In this document: one piece after another, positions 25,090 to 34,338 of the stretch | Layout of the letters: each line of letters begins with the position of its first letter | Numbering within the stretch: the stretch's first letter is position 1 | Origin: CAZKXX01 sp964556705 | GTDB taxonomy: Bacteria; Acidobacteriota; Terriglobia; UBA7540 | DNA length: 56,072 nt | Assembly: GCA_964556705.1 (NCBI GenBank) | Contig: CAZKXX010000011.1 | Span: 1-56,072 of the forward strand | Reading direction: 5' to 3' | Made by a program: the position numbers and the translations under genes | Notes under the pieces: generated by a model | What the model was told of the DNA's origin: nothing | The model's database searches: none | Seen by the model: only the letters and a program-made list of their open reading frames with translations

Positions 25090-25612
25090 AGACTCCGTAA
25101 GTCGTCAGACTCTCCAGAAATTCCCGCGTCTTCTGCCGGTCGAATTTCGGGTCGGCCGCCTCGATGGCGATAAAGAACCGGTCGCGGCTCGCCATGGCGA
25201 AACGCTCCACGTTGAAGAGCGGGTGGTACGGCTGCGGCAGACCGTTCATCGCCAGCATCCCGAGCACCGCCGCGAACGCCGCCACCAGAATCGTCGTCTC
25301 AAAAGTAATGGGCACGAACGACGGCCAACTGTTCAGCGGCCGGCCGCCGACGTTCAGCGGGTAGCCGATGACCGAAGCGTAGTACTGGAGCAGGAATCCC
25401 ATCGTGCCGCCCGCCACACCGCCCGCCAGCACGACGTAGGGCAGCCGCGTGCGGTGAAAGCCGATGGCTTCCGACAGCCCCTCGATGGGGTAGGGCGAGT
25501 AGGCGTCCATTTTCCGGTAGCCGGCCTGGCGCGCCTTGTTCGCCGCCGCGAGGAGTTCCTCCGGCGAATGGAACTCGGCAAGCAATCCGTAAATGGGCGG
25601 ACGCGGTTTCAT
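25073..25612 (-). CDS. actD: Alternative complex III subunit ActD
   Basis: A 179-residue protein with two helices. It starts PPIYGLLAEFHSPEELLAAANKARQAGY, with MDAYSPYPIEGLSEAIG shortly after, the ActD (DUF3341) pattern. It is a structural membrane subunit without cofactors. ATG 25612 overlaps the actC stop by 4 bases, which rejects the longer open frame upstream. Confidence 0.93.
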   Translation of the reverse strand: MKPRPPIYGLLAEFHSPEELLAAANKARQAGYRKMDAYSPYPIEGLSEAIGFHRTRLPYVVLAGGVAGGTMGFLLQYYASVIGYPLNVGGRPLNSWPSFVPITFETTILVAAFAAVLGMLAMNGLPQPYHPLFNVERFAMASRDRFFIAIEAADPKFDRQKTREFLESLTTYGVFEVEH

Positions 25613-27012
25613 GCCCGGCCTTCCGCTCCCCCTTTCGCTTCCGTTTCCTTCACCAGCAGCCTCATCTCCGCGATCGAGATCAGCGGCAGGAAGCGGATGA
25701 AGAGGAACAGCATGGCGAGGAACAGTCCGATGGTCCCCACGAACGTGGCCCAGTCCCAGGCCGTCGGGTAGTACATGGCCCAGGAAGAGGGCAGGAAATC
25801 TCGGTGCAGGCTGGTGATGACGATGATGAACCGCTCGAGCCACATGCCGATGTTGATGACGATGGAAAGCAGCCACAACGCGAGCGCGTTGGCGCGGACT
25901 TTGCCGAACCACAGCAGCTGCGGAATGACGACGTTGCACGCGATGAGCATCCAGTAGAGCGGTGCGTACGGCCCGGTCTTTCGGTTCATCACCACGAACA
26001 TCTCGAAAATGTTGCCGCTGTACCAGGCCATGAAGGTTTCCATCATGTAGCCGTAAGCTACGATCAGGCCCGTGGCCAGCATCACCTTGGCCATGTTGTC
26101 GAGGTGGCGCAGGGTGATGAAGTCTTCGAGGCCGTAGAACTTACGGATGGGGATGGTGAGCGTCATCACCATCGCGAAGCCCGAATAGATGGCGCCCGCG
26201 ACGAAGTAGGGCGGAAAGACCGTGGGATTCCAGCCCGGGATGACGCTGACGGCGAAGTCGAAGCTGACCACGGTGTGGACGGAGACCACGAGCGGCGTCG
26301 CGAGGCCCGCCAGCAGCAGGTAGCAGGTCTCGTAGCGGTGCCAGTGCATCGCCGAGCCGCGCCAGCCCATTGCCAGAAATCCGTAAAGCTTTTTCGCCAG
26401 AACGTGCCTGGCCCGGTCGCGAAGCGTGGCGAGGTCGGGAATCAAGCCCACGAACCAGAACATCAACGAGACGGTCGCGTAAGTCGTCACGGCAAACACG
26501 TCCCAGACGAGCGGGCTGCGAAACTGCGGCCACATGCCCATCGTGTTCGGGTAGGGCATCAGCCAGTAGAACACCCACGGCCGGCCGAGGTGGATAAGCG
26601 GGTAGAGTCCCGCGCAGGCCACGGCGAAAAGCGTCATCGCTTCCGCGAAGCGGTTGATGGACGTGCGCCACTGCTGGCGAAGCAGGAGCAGGATGGCGGA
26701 AATCAGCGTTCCGGCGTGGCCGATGCCGATCCACCAGACGAAGTTGATGATGGCGAATCCCCAGGCGACGGGGATGTTGATGCCCCAGATGCCCGTGCCG
26801 CGGACCAGCAGGTAAGCCACCGCCGCGAACAGCATCATCGTCAGCGCGAAGGAAATGGCGAACCCGATGAGCCACCCTTTGGGCGTGCGCGTCGTGAGGA
26901 CGATGGCGCTGATCTTGTCTGTAACCGTGGCGAACGTGTGCCCGGGCTCGAGGACGGGCGGGCGCGGCGGCGGGCCCGGGAGACGCGTGATGCCGTTGGG
27001 CGTGTCGGCCAA
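25609..27012 (-). CDS. actC: Alternative complex III subunit ActC (NrfD family)
   Basis: A 467-residue protein with about ten helices of the NrfD/PsrC fold (WWIGIGHAGTLISAILLL, GRPWVFYWLMPYPNTMGMWPQ, HTVVSFDFAVSVIPGWNPTVFPPYFVAGA). ActC contains the quinol-binding site of ACIII at the outer membrane face next to ActB. It begins 2 bases before the ActB stop region ends, so translation is probably coupled. Confidence 0.94.
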   Translation of the reverse strand: MADTPNGITRLPGPPPRPPVLEPGHTFATVTDKISAIVLTTRTPKGWLIGFAISFALTMMLFAAVAYLLVRGTGIWGINIPVAWGFAIINFVWWIGIGHAGTLISAILLLLRQQWRTSINRFAEAMTLFAVACAGLYPLIHLGRPWVFYWLMPYPNTMGMWPQFRSPLVWDVFAVTTYATVSLMFWFVGLIPDLATLRDRARHVLAKKLYGFLAMGWRGSAMHWHRYETCYLLLAGLATPLVVSVHTVVSFDFAVSVIPGWNPTVFPPYFVAGAIYSGFAMVMTLTIPIRKFYGLEDFITLRHLDNMAKVMLATGLIVAYGYMMETFMAWYSGNIFEMFVVMNRKTGPYAPLYWMLIACNVVIPQLLWFGKVRANALALWLLSIVINIGMWLERFIIVITSLHRDFLPSSWAMYYPTAWDWATFVGTIGLFLAMLFLFIRFLPLISIAEMRLLVKETEAKGGAEGRA

Positions 27013-27013
27013 C

Positions 27014-30010
27014 TCAGCTCTCCTCGATCTCGGGGTTGGGATTGCGCAACTTCGCCAGATACGTCGTGCGCGGTCGCGTGTTCAATTCGGCGAGGAGCCC
27101 GTAATTGCGTTTGCCGGCTTTCAATTTGGCCACGCGGCTGTTCGGGTCGTTGATGTCGCCGAAAACGATGGCCTGCGTGGGGCACGCCGCCTGGCAGGCC
27201 GTCGCAATCTCGCCGTCACGGACCTTGCGGTCTTCTTTCTCCGCCGTGATGCGCGCCGCGTTGATGCGCTGCACGCAGTACGTGCATTTCTCCATCACTC
27301 CGCGGCTGCGCACGGTCACGTTCGGATTGCGCATCAGCTTGAGCGAAGGCTGCGTGTGGTCGGCATACTGGAGGAAATTGAACCGCCGCACTTTGTACGG
27401 GCAGTTGTTCGAGCAGTAGCGCGTCCCCACGCAGCGGTTGTAAACCATGTCGTTCAGCCCTTCGTCGCTGTGCACGGTGGCGGCGACCGGGCAGACCACT
27501 TCGCAGGGGGCGTTCTCGCAGTGCATGCACGGCACGGGCTGGTGATGAATTTCGGGATTGTCGAGGTCGCCCTTGAAGTAGCGGTCCACGCGCAGCCAGT
27601 GCATCTCGCGGCTCACCAGCACCTGGTCCTTCCCGACGATGGGCACGTTGTTTTCCGACTGGCAGGCCACCACGCACGCGCCGCAGCCAACGCAGGCGTT
27701 CAGGTCAATCGCCATGCCCCAGGCGTAGCCCGGATATTCGTGCTGCGGATAGAGGCTCAGTCCCGGCGTCGGAGCCTGGCCCATCTGCTGGATGAGGTCG
27801 GGATTCGCCTCAAATTCCTGCGCCCTCGCCGAGCGCACGAGGTCGCGGCCTTCCATGCTGTGGTGGACCTGCGTTCCCGCCAGGCGGTAACGCCGCCCGG
27901 TGGGTTGGAGCGTCAGTCCCGGCGCGAACCACGGCGCCGCAGTGGTGCGCAGCGCGTAGGCGTCATAACCGATTCGGCTTCCCACCCGGCCCGCGCGGCG
28001 GCGCCCGTAGCCGAGAAACACAGTCACAGAATCCTCGGCCTGGCCGGGCATCACCCACACCGGCGCTGCCACCGTCCGGCCGTTGAGCCGCAGTTCGACG
28101 ACATCTTCGCTTTTCAGACCTTGCCGCTCGGCCGTGCGCGGCGCAACGAGGGCGACGTTGTCCCAGGTCAGCCGCGTGCCGGGTTTGGGTAGTTCCTGGA
28201 GCCAGCCGTTGTTCGCAAAGCGGCCGTCGAACACCGTCGGGTCGGGACGAAAAACGACTTCGAAGCCCGGAGGCTGCGGGCGCGCGTCGGTCGAGAAAAG
28301 CGTGGAGAGAAATTGCGGCCGGAAATTCACGGTGCGTTCCTGCAACGCCGAGCCTTCCATCACCCCGTCGTGGACCGTCGTGCGCCAGAAGGTCTCGAAA
28401 TCCTTGCCCGCGGCGCGCGGGCGCCAGAAGTCGCGGAGAGTGTTGTAGCCGGAGCGAGCCGGCTCGCCGGCCAGCGCCGAGAGAAACTCGTGCGCGGACT
28501 TGCCGCCGTACAGCGGCGCAATCAGCGGCTGCTGGATCGTCACCGTGCCGTCGAAGGCGCGCGCGTCACCCCAGGCTTCGAGCGTGTGCGCTTCCGGAAT
28601 GTGCCAGTGGCACAGGTCCGAAGTCTCGTCCTCGTAAAGGCTGAGGTGGGCGCGCAACGGGACTTTCGAAATCCTTTGCGCGAATTCCAGGTCGGCCGGT
28701 GCGTTGTACACCGGATTACCGCCCAGAATGAACAGCACTTCCACGCGGCCCGCGTCCATTTCGGTGACCAGTTCCGCGAGCGAGGCCATCTGGTCGACGG
28801 GCTCGGCTTCGACGGGGTCCGTGTAAACCACCGTGCGACCGGCGTTCCCGAGTGAGTGGTTCAGCGCGTGCGCGAGCGCGTGGACGCTGGCCGGCTGGTG
28901 CTCGCCGGGAATCACCAGGCACGCGCCGCGAAGTTTCTGAAGGTCACGGGCCAGGGCGTCGAACCAGCGGGTCTGGTCGCTGAAAAGTCCTGCGGGGACC
29001 GCGGCGTCGCTCGCCACGCCCAGCCGCCGCGCGATTTCGCGCGCGAACAGTCCCACGTGTGCGGCGCGCAGCGGCAGGCGGTGGTCGGCCATCGCGCCGG
29101 TGTTGGTCGGCGTGCTCTCGACCGCATAAAGCCGGTTCATGGTCCCGGCGCTTTCGCGGCGGCGCGCGGCGAACTCGCGCGCGTAGCGCAGATGCGCGGG
29201 GCCGGAGCAGAGGAAGTCGGATTCCAGGCTCAAAATGACATGGGCTTTCTCGATGCGGTAATGCGTTTCGACCAACTCGCCGAACGCCAGTTGCGAACCG
29301 GCGCGCACGTTCTCACGTCCCACCGGCTCGTACTGGTGCCACTTCGCTTCCGGGTAGGTTTTCAGGAACTCGCGCAGCTGATGAGCGAGCGTCGGCGACG
29401 TCACCGTTTCGGTCAGGATGCGAATTCCGCGGCCGTTCTGCGCCTGCCGGCTGCGCAGCGCTCGCGTCGCGGCCGTGAGGAACGCGCTCCAGGTGCTGAT
29501 GCGGCCCGCTTCCGTCACGGCCCGCGAACGGTCCGGGTCGTACAACGTGAGGATCGCGGCCTGCATGAAGGCGTCCGTCGCGCCCAGACCGGCCGGGTGC
29601 AGGGAATTGCCCTCAATCTTCGTTGGGCGGCCCAGATGGCTTTCCACCAGCACGCCGCGCGCGAGACCGCCCAGCGTGAGCGCGGTCGCGTAGAAAAGCG
29701 GCTTGCCGGGAATGAAATGCTCCGGCGGGTGAACGTAAGGGACAATGTTTTCCGCGGGCTGCTTCGTGCAGGCGGTCACGCCCGCCAGCGCCAGAGAGGC
29801 CGCCATCAGCTTCAGGAAATTCCGGCGGCTCAGGCCGTCGTTCCATTCCGAAGCCTGCTCCGGGAACTCACGGTGGAGATACTCGCGGAACTCCGGAGTC
29901 TGCGCCAGTTCTTCCAGCCCGCGCCAGTAGTCGCGGCCGCCGCGCGCGGCGAGTTTGGCGCGCAGCGCGGAGAAATCGAGCGGATTGGACGTGTTCGCTT
30001 TCACGCTCAT
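27014..30010 (-). CDS. actB: Alternative complex III subunit ActB, fused molybdopterin-like and iron-sulfur protein
   Basis: A 998-residue subunit. Residues ~60-84 hold a twin-arginine signal with lipobox (SRRNFLKLM...GVTAC), set unusually far from the N-terminus as in other ActB proteins. Residues ~90-730 resemble the molybdopterin oxidoreductase domain, which in ACIII binds no cofactor. The C-terminal ~250 residues carry iron-sulfur motifs CVGCGACVVAC, CMHCENAPCEVVCP, CVGTRYCSNNCPYK and CTYCVQRI...CQAACP. The clusters link the quinol site to the hemes. Confidence 0.96.
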   Translation of the reverse strand: MSVKANTSNPLDFSALRAKLAARGGRDYWRGLEELAQTPEFREYLHREFPEQASEWNDGLSRRNFLKLMAASLALAGVTACTKQPAENIVPYVHPPEHFIPGKPLFYATALTLGGLARGVLVESHLGRPTKIEGNSLHPAGLGATDAFMQAAILTLYDPDRSRAVTEAGRISTWSAFLTAATRALRSRQAQNGRGIRILTETVTSPTLAHQLREFLKTYPEAKWHQYEPVGRENVRAGSQLAFGELVETHYRIEKAHVILSLESDFLCSGPAHLRYAREFAARRRESAGTMNRLYAVESTPTNTGAMADHRLPLRAAHVGLFAREIARRLGVASDAAVPAGLFSDQTRWFDALARDLQKLRGACLVIPGEHQPASVHALAHALNHSLGNAGRTVVYTDPVEAEPVDQMASLAELVTEMDAGRVEVLFILGGNPVYNAPADLEFAQRISKVPLRAHLSLYEDETSDLCHWHIPEAHTLEAWGDARAFDGTVTIQQPLIAPLYGGKSAHEFLSALAGEPARSGYNTLRDFWRPRAAGKDFETFWRTTVHDGVMEGSALQERTVNFRPQFLSTLFSTDARPQPPGFEVVFRPDPTVFDGRFANNGWLQELPKPGTRLTWDNVALVAPRTAERQGLKSEDVVELRLNGRTVAAPVWVMPGQAEDSVTVFLGYGRRRAGRVGSRIGYDAYALRTTAAPWFAPGLTLQPTGRRYRLAGTQVHHSMEGRDLVRSARAQEFEANPDLIQQMGQAPTPGLSLYPQHEYPGYAWGMAIDLNACVGCGACVVACQSENNVPIVGKDQVLVSREMHWLRVDRYFKGDLDNPEIHHQPVPCMHCENAPCEVVCPVAATVHSDEGLNDMVYNRCVGTRYCSNNCPYKVRRFNFLQYADHTQPSLKLMRNPNVTVRSRGVMEKCTYCVQRINAARITAEKEDRKVRDGEIATACQAACPTQAIVFGDINDPNSRVAKLKAGKRNYGLLAELNTRPRTTYLAKLRNPNPEIEES

Positions 30011-30657
30011 CGGTGGCAGGCCGAACAGTATGCGGCCTTGCGAATCTTGTAGTCGTTCACGAGTTGCGCGCCGAGGCCGGGATGATCGGCGGGCGGCTCC
30101 CAGCCGAATTCAAACACCGCCTCCCGCGGGCGGACGAAGCGCTCCGGCTGGCGGTGGCACTCGAGGCACCACTCCATTTGCAGCGACTTCTCCTGCCACA
30201 CCAGCGGCATCTGGTCCACGCGGCCGTGACAGGTCTCGCAGGCGATTCCTTTTTTGACGTGAATGCTGTGGTTGAAATAGACGAAGTCGGGAAGGTCGTG
30301 GACCCGCACCCAGCGAAGCGGCTGGTCGGTGCGGAAGCTCTCGCGCACCGGCTCGAGCATCGGCGAGGTGGCCCAGATCTGCGAGTGGCAGGTCATGCAG
30401 GTCTTGGTGGGCGGAATGCCGGCGAAGGAACTGTCTTCAACCGAGGTGTGGCAGTACCGGCAATCGATTCCCATCGCCTCGACGTGATGCTTGTGGCTGA
30501 ACGGCACGGGTTGACTGAGCGCGACGTTCGTTCCGGTGACGTAAGGAGAGCGATTCAGCGTCAGCAGCACCCAGCCGAGCCCCGCCACGATGAAGACGAA
30601 GCCGTAAATGCTCAGGCGCGAGATCGTGTTGGTGCTGCGATGGAAGACCTGCGACAT
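30007..30657 (-). CDS. actA: Alternative complex III subunit ActA, pentaheme cytochrome c
   Basis: A 216-residue protein from ATG 30657 (AAGGA five bases upstream; a longer frame to 30696 has no start support). One N-terminal helix (~20-40) anchors a domain with five heme sites: CRYCH, CMTCH, CETCH, CLECH, CSACH. Extra His residues such as FSHKHH and NHSIH give bis-His ligation. It carries electrons from ActB to ActE. First gene of the respiratory operon. Confidence 0.95.
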   Translation of the reverse strand: MSQVFHRSTNTISRLSIYGFVFIVAGLGWVLLTLNRSPYVTGTNVALSQPVPFSHKHHVEAMGIDCRYCHTSVEDSSFAGIPPTKTCMTCHSQIWATSPMLEPVRESFRTDQPLRWVRVHDLPDFVYFNHSIHVKKGIACETCHGRVDQMPLVWQEKSLQMEWCLECHRQPERFVRPREAVFEFGWEPPADHPGLGAQLVNDYKIRKAAYCSACHR

Positions 30658-30768
30658 CGTCCTTGACGCCCTGGCCCGGGAACCCGACAGACACACCTTT
30701 CGATGGGCGTGTCGTCAGCTTGAGGTCTTTAACAAACAGTGTGCTTACCCACACCTGGGAGATTTGGC

Positions 30769-30798
30769 AGGATAGCAGAAAGCCTTCGCAGTCAGCAA
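30769..30798 (-). promoter_or_regulatory. Promoter of the ACIII-caa3 operon
   Basis: TTGCTG (30798-30793), 18-base spacer, TATCCT (30774-30769) on the minus strand, about 105 bases before actA. No second good promoter was seen inside the 12-kb operon. Confidence 0.5.
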
Positions 30799-31161
30799 GT
30801 TCGACCGCGAAAAAATCGCGAGTTTGCCGCCGGACCAGGACAATTTGACCGACCCAATGTCGCCGGTATCGCGTCCTCTTGAGGGAAGTCAAAAAAATGC
30901 GAGACGGTCGTTCAGAGTTTTCGGTTCAATCGGTTCAAGTGGGGCATTTCGTCCACGACTGAGCAGGAATCAGAATTTCTGCCGATACCCACCGGGCGTT
31001 TTGCCGCAGAATTTGAGTGAGCGGAATGGACATGTGATCGCCAACCGTTCCCAAATCGCGGAAATCGGACATTCTCACGTCCTCCGTTCTCGCAGTCGGT
31101 TTGGTGACAGAGATGCACGAAGTCGTATTGCCACTGGGAACGGAGTTTCAAGGGGGACGCG
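30799..31161. other. Intergenic region between divergent actA and the 183-aa gene
   Basis: No gene is recognised. A short CGCGA-AAAAA-TCGCG hairpin lies near 30808-30823. A ribosome site AAGGGGG is seen just before ATG 31162. The promoter for that gene is not clear. Confidence 0.5.
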
Positions 31162-31713
31162 ATGGCCAATGTGACTTACATCCTCGCCGGGTTGCTGGTC
31201 CTGGTCGGTATCTATGCCGCGTTCCGGCTTATGGCCGCGCTGTCGGCATACCAGAGGTTTCGCGGGAAGCGGCTGGTCCGCTGTCCGGAGACTCGAAAGC
31301 CCGCTGCCGTGAGCGTCGCTGCGGGGGAATTGGCGGTGGGTATTCTGGGCGGCGAGCCCCGTCTGCGTCTGAGCGAGTGTTCGCGCTGGCCGGAGCGTCA
31401 GGAGTGCGGACAGGAGTGCCTGAGCCAGGTTGAAGCCGACCCCGCAAGCTGCCTCGTCTGGAATCTCATCGCTGACTGGTACCGCGGAAAGAAATGCGTG
31501 TATTGCGGAAGGGAGTTCGGCGCCATCAACTGGCACGATCACCGGCCGGCGCTGGCGGATGAACAGGGCACCACCGTGCAGTGGACCGAGGTCCCCGCCG
31601 AACAACTTCCTGAGGTTCTCTCCACTCACTGGCCGGTCTGCTGGGACTGCCACATCGCCGAAAAGTTCCGGCACGATCATCCGGACCTCGTCGTGGAGCG
31701 GCAGCAACACTAG
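31162..31713 (+). CDS. Membrane-anchored Cys-rich protein of unknown function
   Basis: A 183-residue protein from ATG 31162 with AAGGGGG five bases upstream. One N-terminal helix (~5-27). The rest holds RCPETRKPAAV, SECSRWPERQECGQECL, a CVYCG motif near residue 113, and HWPVCWDCHIAEKF near 158 that contains Cys-x2-Cys-His. The last could bind heme c or zinc; the absence of a cleavable signal makes metal binding in the cytoplasm as likely. Function unknown. Confidence 0.7.
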   Translation: MANVTYILAGLLVLVGIYAAFRLMAALSAYQRFRGKRLVRCPETRKPAAVSVAAGELAVGILGGEPRLRLSECSRWPERQECGQECLSQVEADPASCLVWNLIADWYRGKKCVYCGREFGAINWHDHRPALADEQGTTVQWTEVPAEQLPEVLSTHWPVCWDCHIAEKFRHDHPDLVVERQQH

Positions 31714-31843
31714 GCTTGTCTCCGACCGCCGATTGATGTTCGCCCGGCCGGTCGCTCAACCCGTCGCAACAGCCCTTCACTCCACACAAAATCGTCCCTC
31801 AGACTTTTCTTTTTCCCGAGACGCGCGGCATGGAGAAAAGCTG

Positions 31844-31877
31844 AAGGGCGCTTTCCGGTTTCGCCGAAAAGCGCCCT
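31844..31877 (-). terminator. Terminator of the tRNA gene
   Basis: Minus-strand stem AAGGGCGCTTTTC / GAAAGCGCCCTT (12 pairs with one bulged T, 10-base loop) begins at the end of the tRNA CCA and is followed by CAGCTTTTCTCC. Confidence 0.75.
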
Positions 31878-31954
<77 letters not shown>

Positions 31955-31959
31955 TTTTG

Positions 31960-31988
31960 ATTATACGGGCAGCCCCGTGTTTCGACAA
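31960..31988 (-). promoter_or_regulatory. Promoter of tRNA-fMet
   Basis: TTGTCG (31988-31983), 17-base spacer, perfect TATAAT (31965-31960). Only five bases separate the -10 from the first tRNA base, so the transcript may start at or within a base of the mature 5' end. Confidence 0.7.
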
Positions 31989-32080
31989 CGTTTTTCTTGC
32001 GCTTGGCGGCGGGGTGTGCGCGTCGAGCGGTTGTGTTACCATTAGCGGTTTCGGAACGGCGAGGGAACCGGCTGGGAGCC

Positions 32081-32566
32081 ATGGGACGACAAGTCAAGGA
32101 GCCGTCCGCGCGGAACCTGGCGGTGAACCGTCAGGCGCCGCACTTCTATCACCTGATCGAGAAATTTGAAGCGGGCCTGGAGCTGACGGGAACGGAAGTG
32201 AAATCCATCCGCGAGGGCAAGGTCAGCTTGAAGGACAGTTACGCCGTGGTGCGCAAGGGCGAAGTCTGGCTGCTCGACTGCCACATCAGCCCTTACAGTG
32301 CCGGCAGCTACTTCAATCACGATCCCTTGCGCGAGCGAAGGCTGCTGCTGCGGCGCGACGAAATCAACAAGCTCACCGGCCGCACCGAAGAGCGCGGGCT
32401 GACGCTTATTCCCACGCGCCTCTATCTGAAGAAGAACCGCATCAAGCTGGAGCTGGCGCTCGCCAAGGGCAAGAAAGTTTACGACCGGCGCGAGGCTTCG
32501 CGGCGGCGCACGATCGAGCGCGAAGCCCAGCAGGCGATCCAGGAGCACCGCCGGCGCAGCGGGTAG
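32081..32566 (+). CDS. smpB: SsrA-binding protein SmpB
   Basis: A 161-residue protein that binds tmRNA and rescues stalled ribosomes. HFYHLIEKFEAGLELTGTEVKSIREGKVSLKDSYA is the conserved core; ISPYSAGSYFNHDPLRERRLLLRRDEI and the basic tail KGKKVYDRREASRRRTIERE complete it. ATG 32081 has GGGAG upstream and gives the family length. No tmRNA gene was seen in the window. Confidence 0.97.
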   Translation: MGRQVKEPSARNLAVNRQAPHFYHLIEKFEAGLELTGTEVKSIREGKVSLKDSYAVVRKGEVWLLDCHISPYSAGSYFNHDPLRERRLLLRRDEINKLTGRTEERGLTLIPTRLYLKKNRIKLELALAKGKKVYDRREASRRRTIEREAQQAIQEHRRRSG

Positions 32567-32599
32567 CAAGCCAGACTTTCCCCGGGAGGAACGCTCTCA

Positions 32600-34087
32600 T
32601 TGAAAATCGAGTTCAGCGAAGACCGTCTGCCTCAACTTCCCGCTCCCGCTCTGGCCGTTTACGGATTTGAAGGTTCCGCGGCGGCGAGCGGGACGACCGA
32701 ACTGCTTCCCGCCGAAACGCGCGCGGCGCTCCAGGTAATCCAGGAGGGCGGCGAGCTGACGGGAAAGCTTTTCGAATCCACGTTGATTCACCGTCCGGCC
32801 GGACTTCGGACGGCGCGCCTGCTGGTGGTTGGCGCGGGCAAGAAGGAAAAATTCAACGACGCGCAATTGCGACGGCTGGTGGGAGCGGCCGTGCGATATC
32901 TGCGCGCGCGCGGCGTGAAGGAAGTGGCGTGGGTGCTCGGCCCCGAGACCGCCGCTGGAAGTGTGCAGGCGGCCGTGGAAGGCGCCATCGCCGCCGATTA
33001 CGATGCCGACCGGTACCGCACCGAGCGTAACGCCGAGAAACGAGTGGATATGTTCCGGCTGGCCACCGGCGGCCGGAAGGCGAGCGCGGCTGAGCGCGAA
33101 GCGCTGGAGCGCGGGCGCATCATCGCCGAGGCCCAGAATTTTGCGCGCGACCTCGTCAACGAGCCTTCCAACACTATGACGCCGACGGTTCTCGCCGCGC
33201 GCGCCCGCGAAATGGCGGGCCGCTGCGGGCTGGGGTGTGAAGTCCTGGGCCCGGAAAAAATCCGCGAGATGAAGATGGGCGCCTTCTGGGCCGTGGCGCA
33301 GGGAAGCGACGAGCCGCCGCAGATGATCGTGGTGAGCTACGACCCTCCCGGCGCGCCCGCCGAGCCCGTCATCGGCCTGATCGGCAAAGGCATCACGTTC
33401 GATACGGGAGGAATTTCCATCAAGCCCGCCGACAGCATGCATGAAATGAAGACGGACATGGCGGGCGGCGCCACGATGTTGGGCGTGATGCAGGCGCTTT
33501 CGCAATTGAAGCCGCGCGTGCGCGTGCGGGCGCTGATTCCCGCCACGGAGAACATGCCGAGCGGCAAAGCCTACAAGCCCGGCGATGTAATCACTTCGAT
33601 GTCCGGCAAAACGATCGAGGTACTGAACACCGACGCCGAAGGCCGCCTGGTGCTGGCTGACGCGCTGACCTACGCGAAGCAACTCGGCTGCACGGTGCTG
33701 ATTGACGCCGCGACGCTCACCGGCGCCGTGATGATCGCCCTCGGCAACATCACGACCGGCGTTTTCGGATGGAACCAGGAGTGGGTGGAGCGCGTGCTGG
33801 CGAGCGCCCGTGCGTGCGGAGAGCGGATGTGGCAACTGCCCGTGGATGACGAGTATCGCGAGCTTTACAAGAGCATGATTGCTGACATCGCCAACACTGG
33901 CGGGCGTTACGGCGGCGCGATTACGGGCGCGATGTTTGTGGGAGAATTTGCGGGCGAGACGCCCTGGGTGCATCTGGACATTGCGGGCACGCGCTGGTCG
34001 AATGAGGAAAAACCCTACCTCGCGAAGGGGCCGACCGGACACGGGCTCCGGACGCTCGTCCACCTGGTGACGAGCCTTTCGAAGTAA
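32600..34087 (+). CDS. pepA: Leucyl aminopeptidase (M17)
   Basis: A 495-residue enzyme from TTG 32600, with GGGAGGA about 11 bases upstream. The N-terminal macro-like domain is followed by the catalytic domain: GKGITFDTGGISIKP near residue 260, the family signature NTDAEGRLVLADAL near 340, and metal-binding Lys/Asp/Glu residues in these motifs. A cytosolic hexameric enzyme with two metal ions that removes N-terminal residues from peptides. Confidence 0.96.
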   Translation: MKIEFSEDRLPQLPAPALAVYGFEGSAAASGTTELLPAETRAALQVIQEGGELTGKLFESTLIHRPAGLRTARLLVVGAGKKEKFNDAQLRRLVGAAVRYLRARGVKEVAWVLGPETAAGSVQAAVEGAIAADYDADRYRTERNAEKRVDMFRLATGGRKASAAEREALERGRIIAEAQNFARDLVNEPSNTMTPTVLAARAREMAGRCGLGCEVLGPEKIREMKMGAFWAVAQGSDEPPQMIVVSYDPPGAPAEPVIGLIGKGITFDTGGISIKPADSMHEMKTDMAGGATMLGVMQALSQLKPRVRVRALIPATENMPSGKAYKPGDVITSMSGKTIEVLNTDAEGRLVLADALTYAKQLGCTVLIDAATLTGAVMIALGNITTGVFGWNQEWVERVLASARACGERMWQLPVDDEYRELYKSMIADIANTGGRYGGAITGAMFVGEFAGETPWVHLDIAGTRWSNEEKPYLAKGPTGHGLRTLVHLVTSLSK

Positions 34088-34098
34088 GGAGGCGCGAA

Positions 34099-34338
34099 AT
34101 CGAGGGCGACGCGCGGCAGAAATCTTCGGGCCTGACGTGGCGCGAGCGCTTCTTCCTGGTGAACAGCGCGCTGTTCTGCGTGGTCGGCGCGGCGATGGTC
34201 GCGCGCTGCCTGAGGGGCGACGCGGGAATTACCGTCGCTTTGCTGGGCCTGGCCCTCGCCTTCTTCGGAGCTTACCGCCTGGCGCTGGCGCGAAGGGAAC
34301 TGAAGAAACGAGCCGATGACTCCCGCCGCCGAAACTGA
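34099..34338 (+). CDS. Small two-helix membrane protein, apparent ATC start
   Basis: A 79-residue frame that translates as a hydrophilic N-terminus (EGDARQKSSGLTWRERF), two hydrophobic helices (FFLVNSALFCVVGAAMVA and ITVALLGLALAFFGAYRLAL) and a basic tail. No ATG, GTG or TTG is available ahead of helix 1, yet a strong AAGGAGG (34086-34092) stands six bases before ATC at 34099. The first helix would otherwise be cut by GTG 34156. The stop overlaps the stress-protein start by 23 bases. Either ATC is used, or the base is an error for ATG. Confidence 0.6.
   Translation: MEGDARQKSSGLTWRERFFLVNSALFCVVGAAMVARCLRGDAGITVALLGLALAFFGAYRLALARRELKKRADDSRRRN

Noticed and set aside
34137..34319. 60-codon ORF MARALLPGEQR
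   Set aside because: Wrong frame: low hydrophobicity and no ribosome site. The overlapping frame with AAGGAGG and two helices is more convincing.
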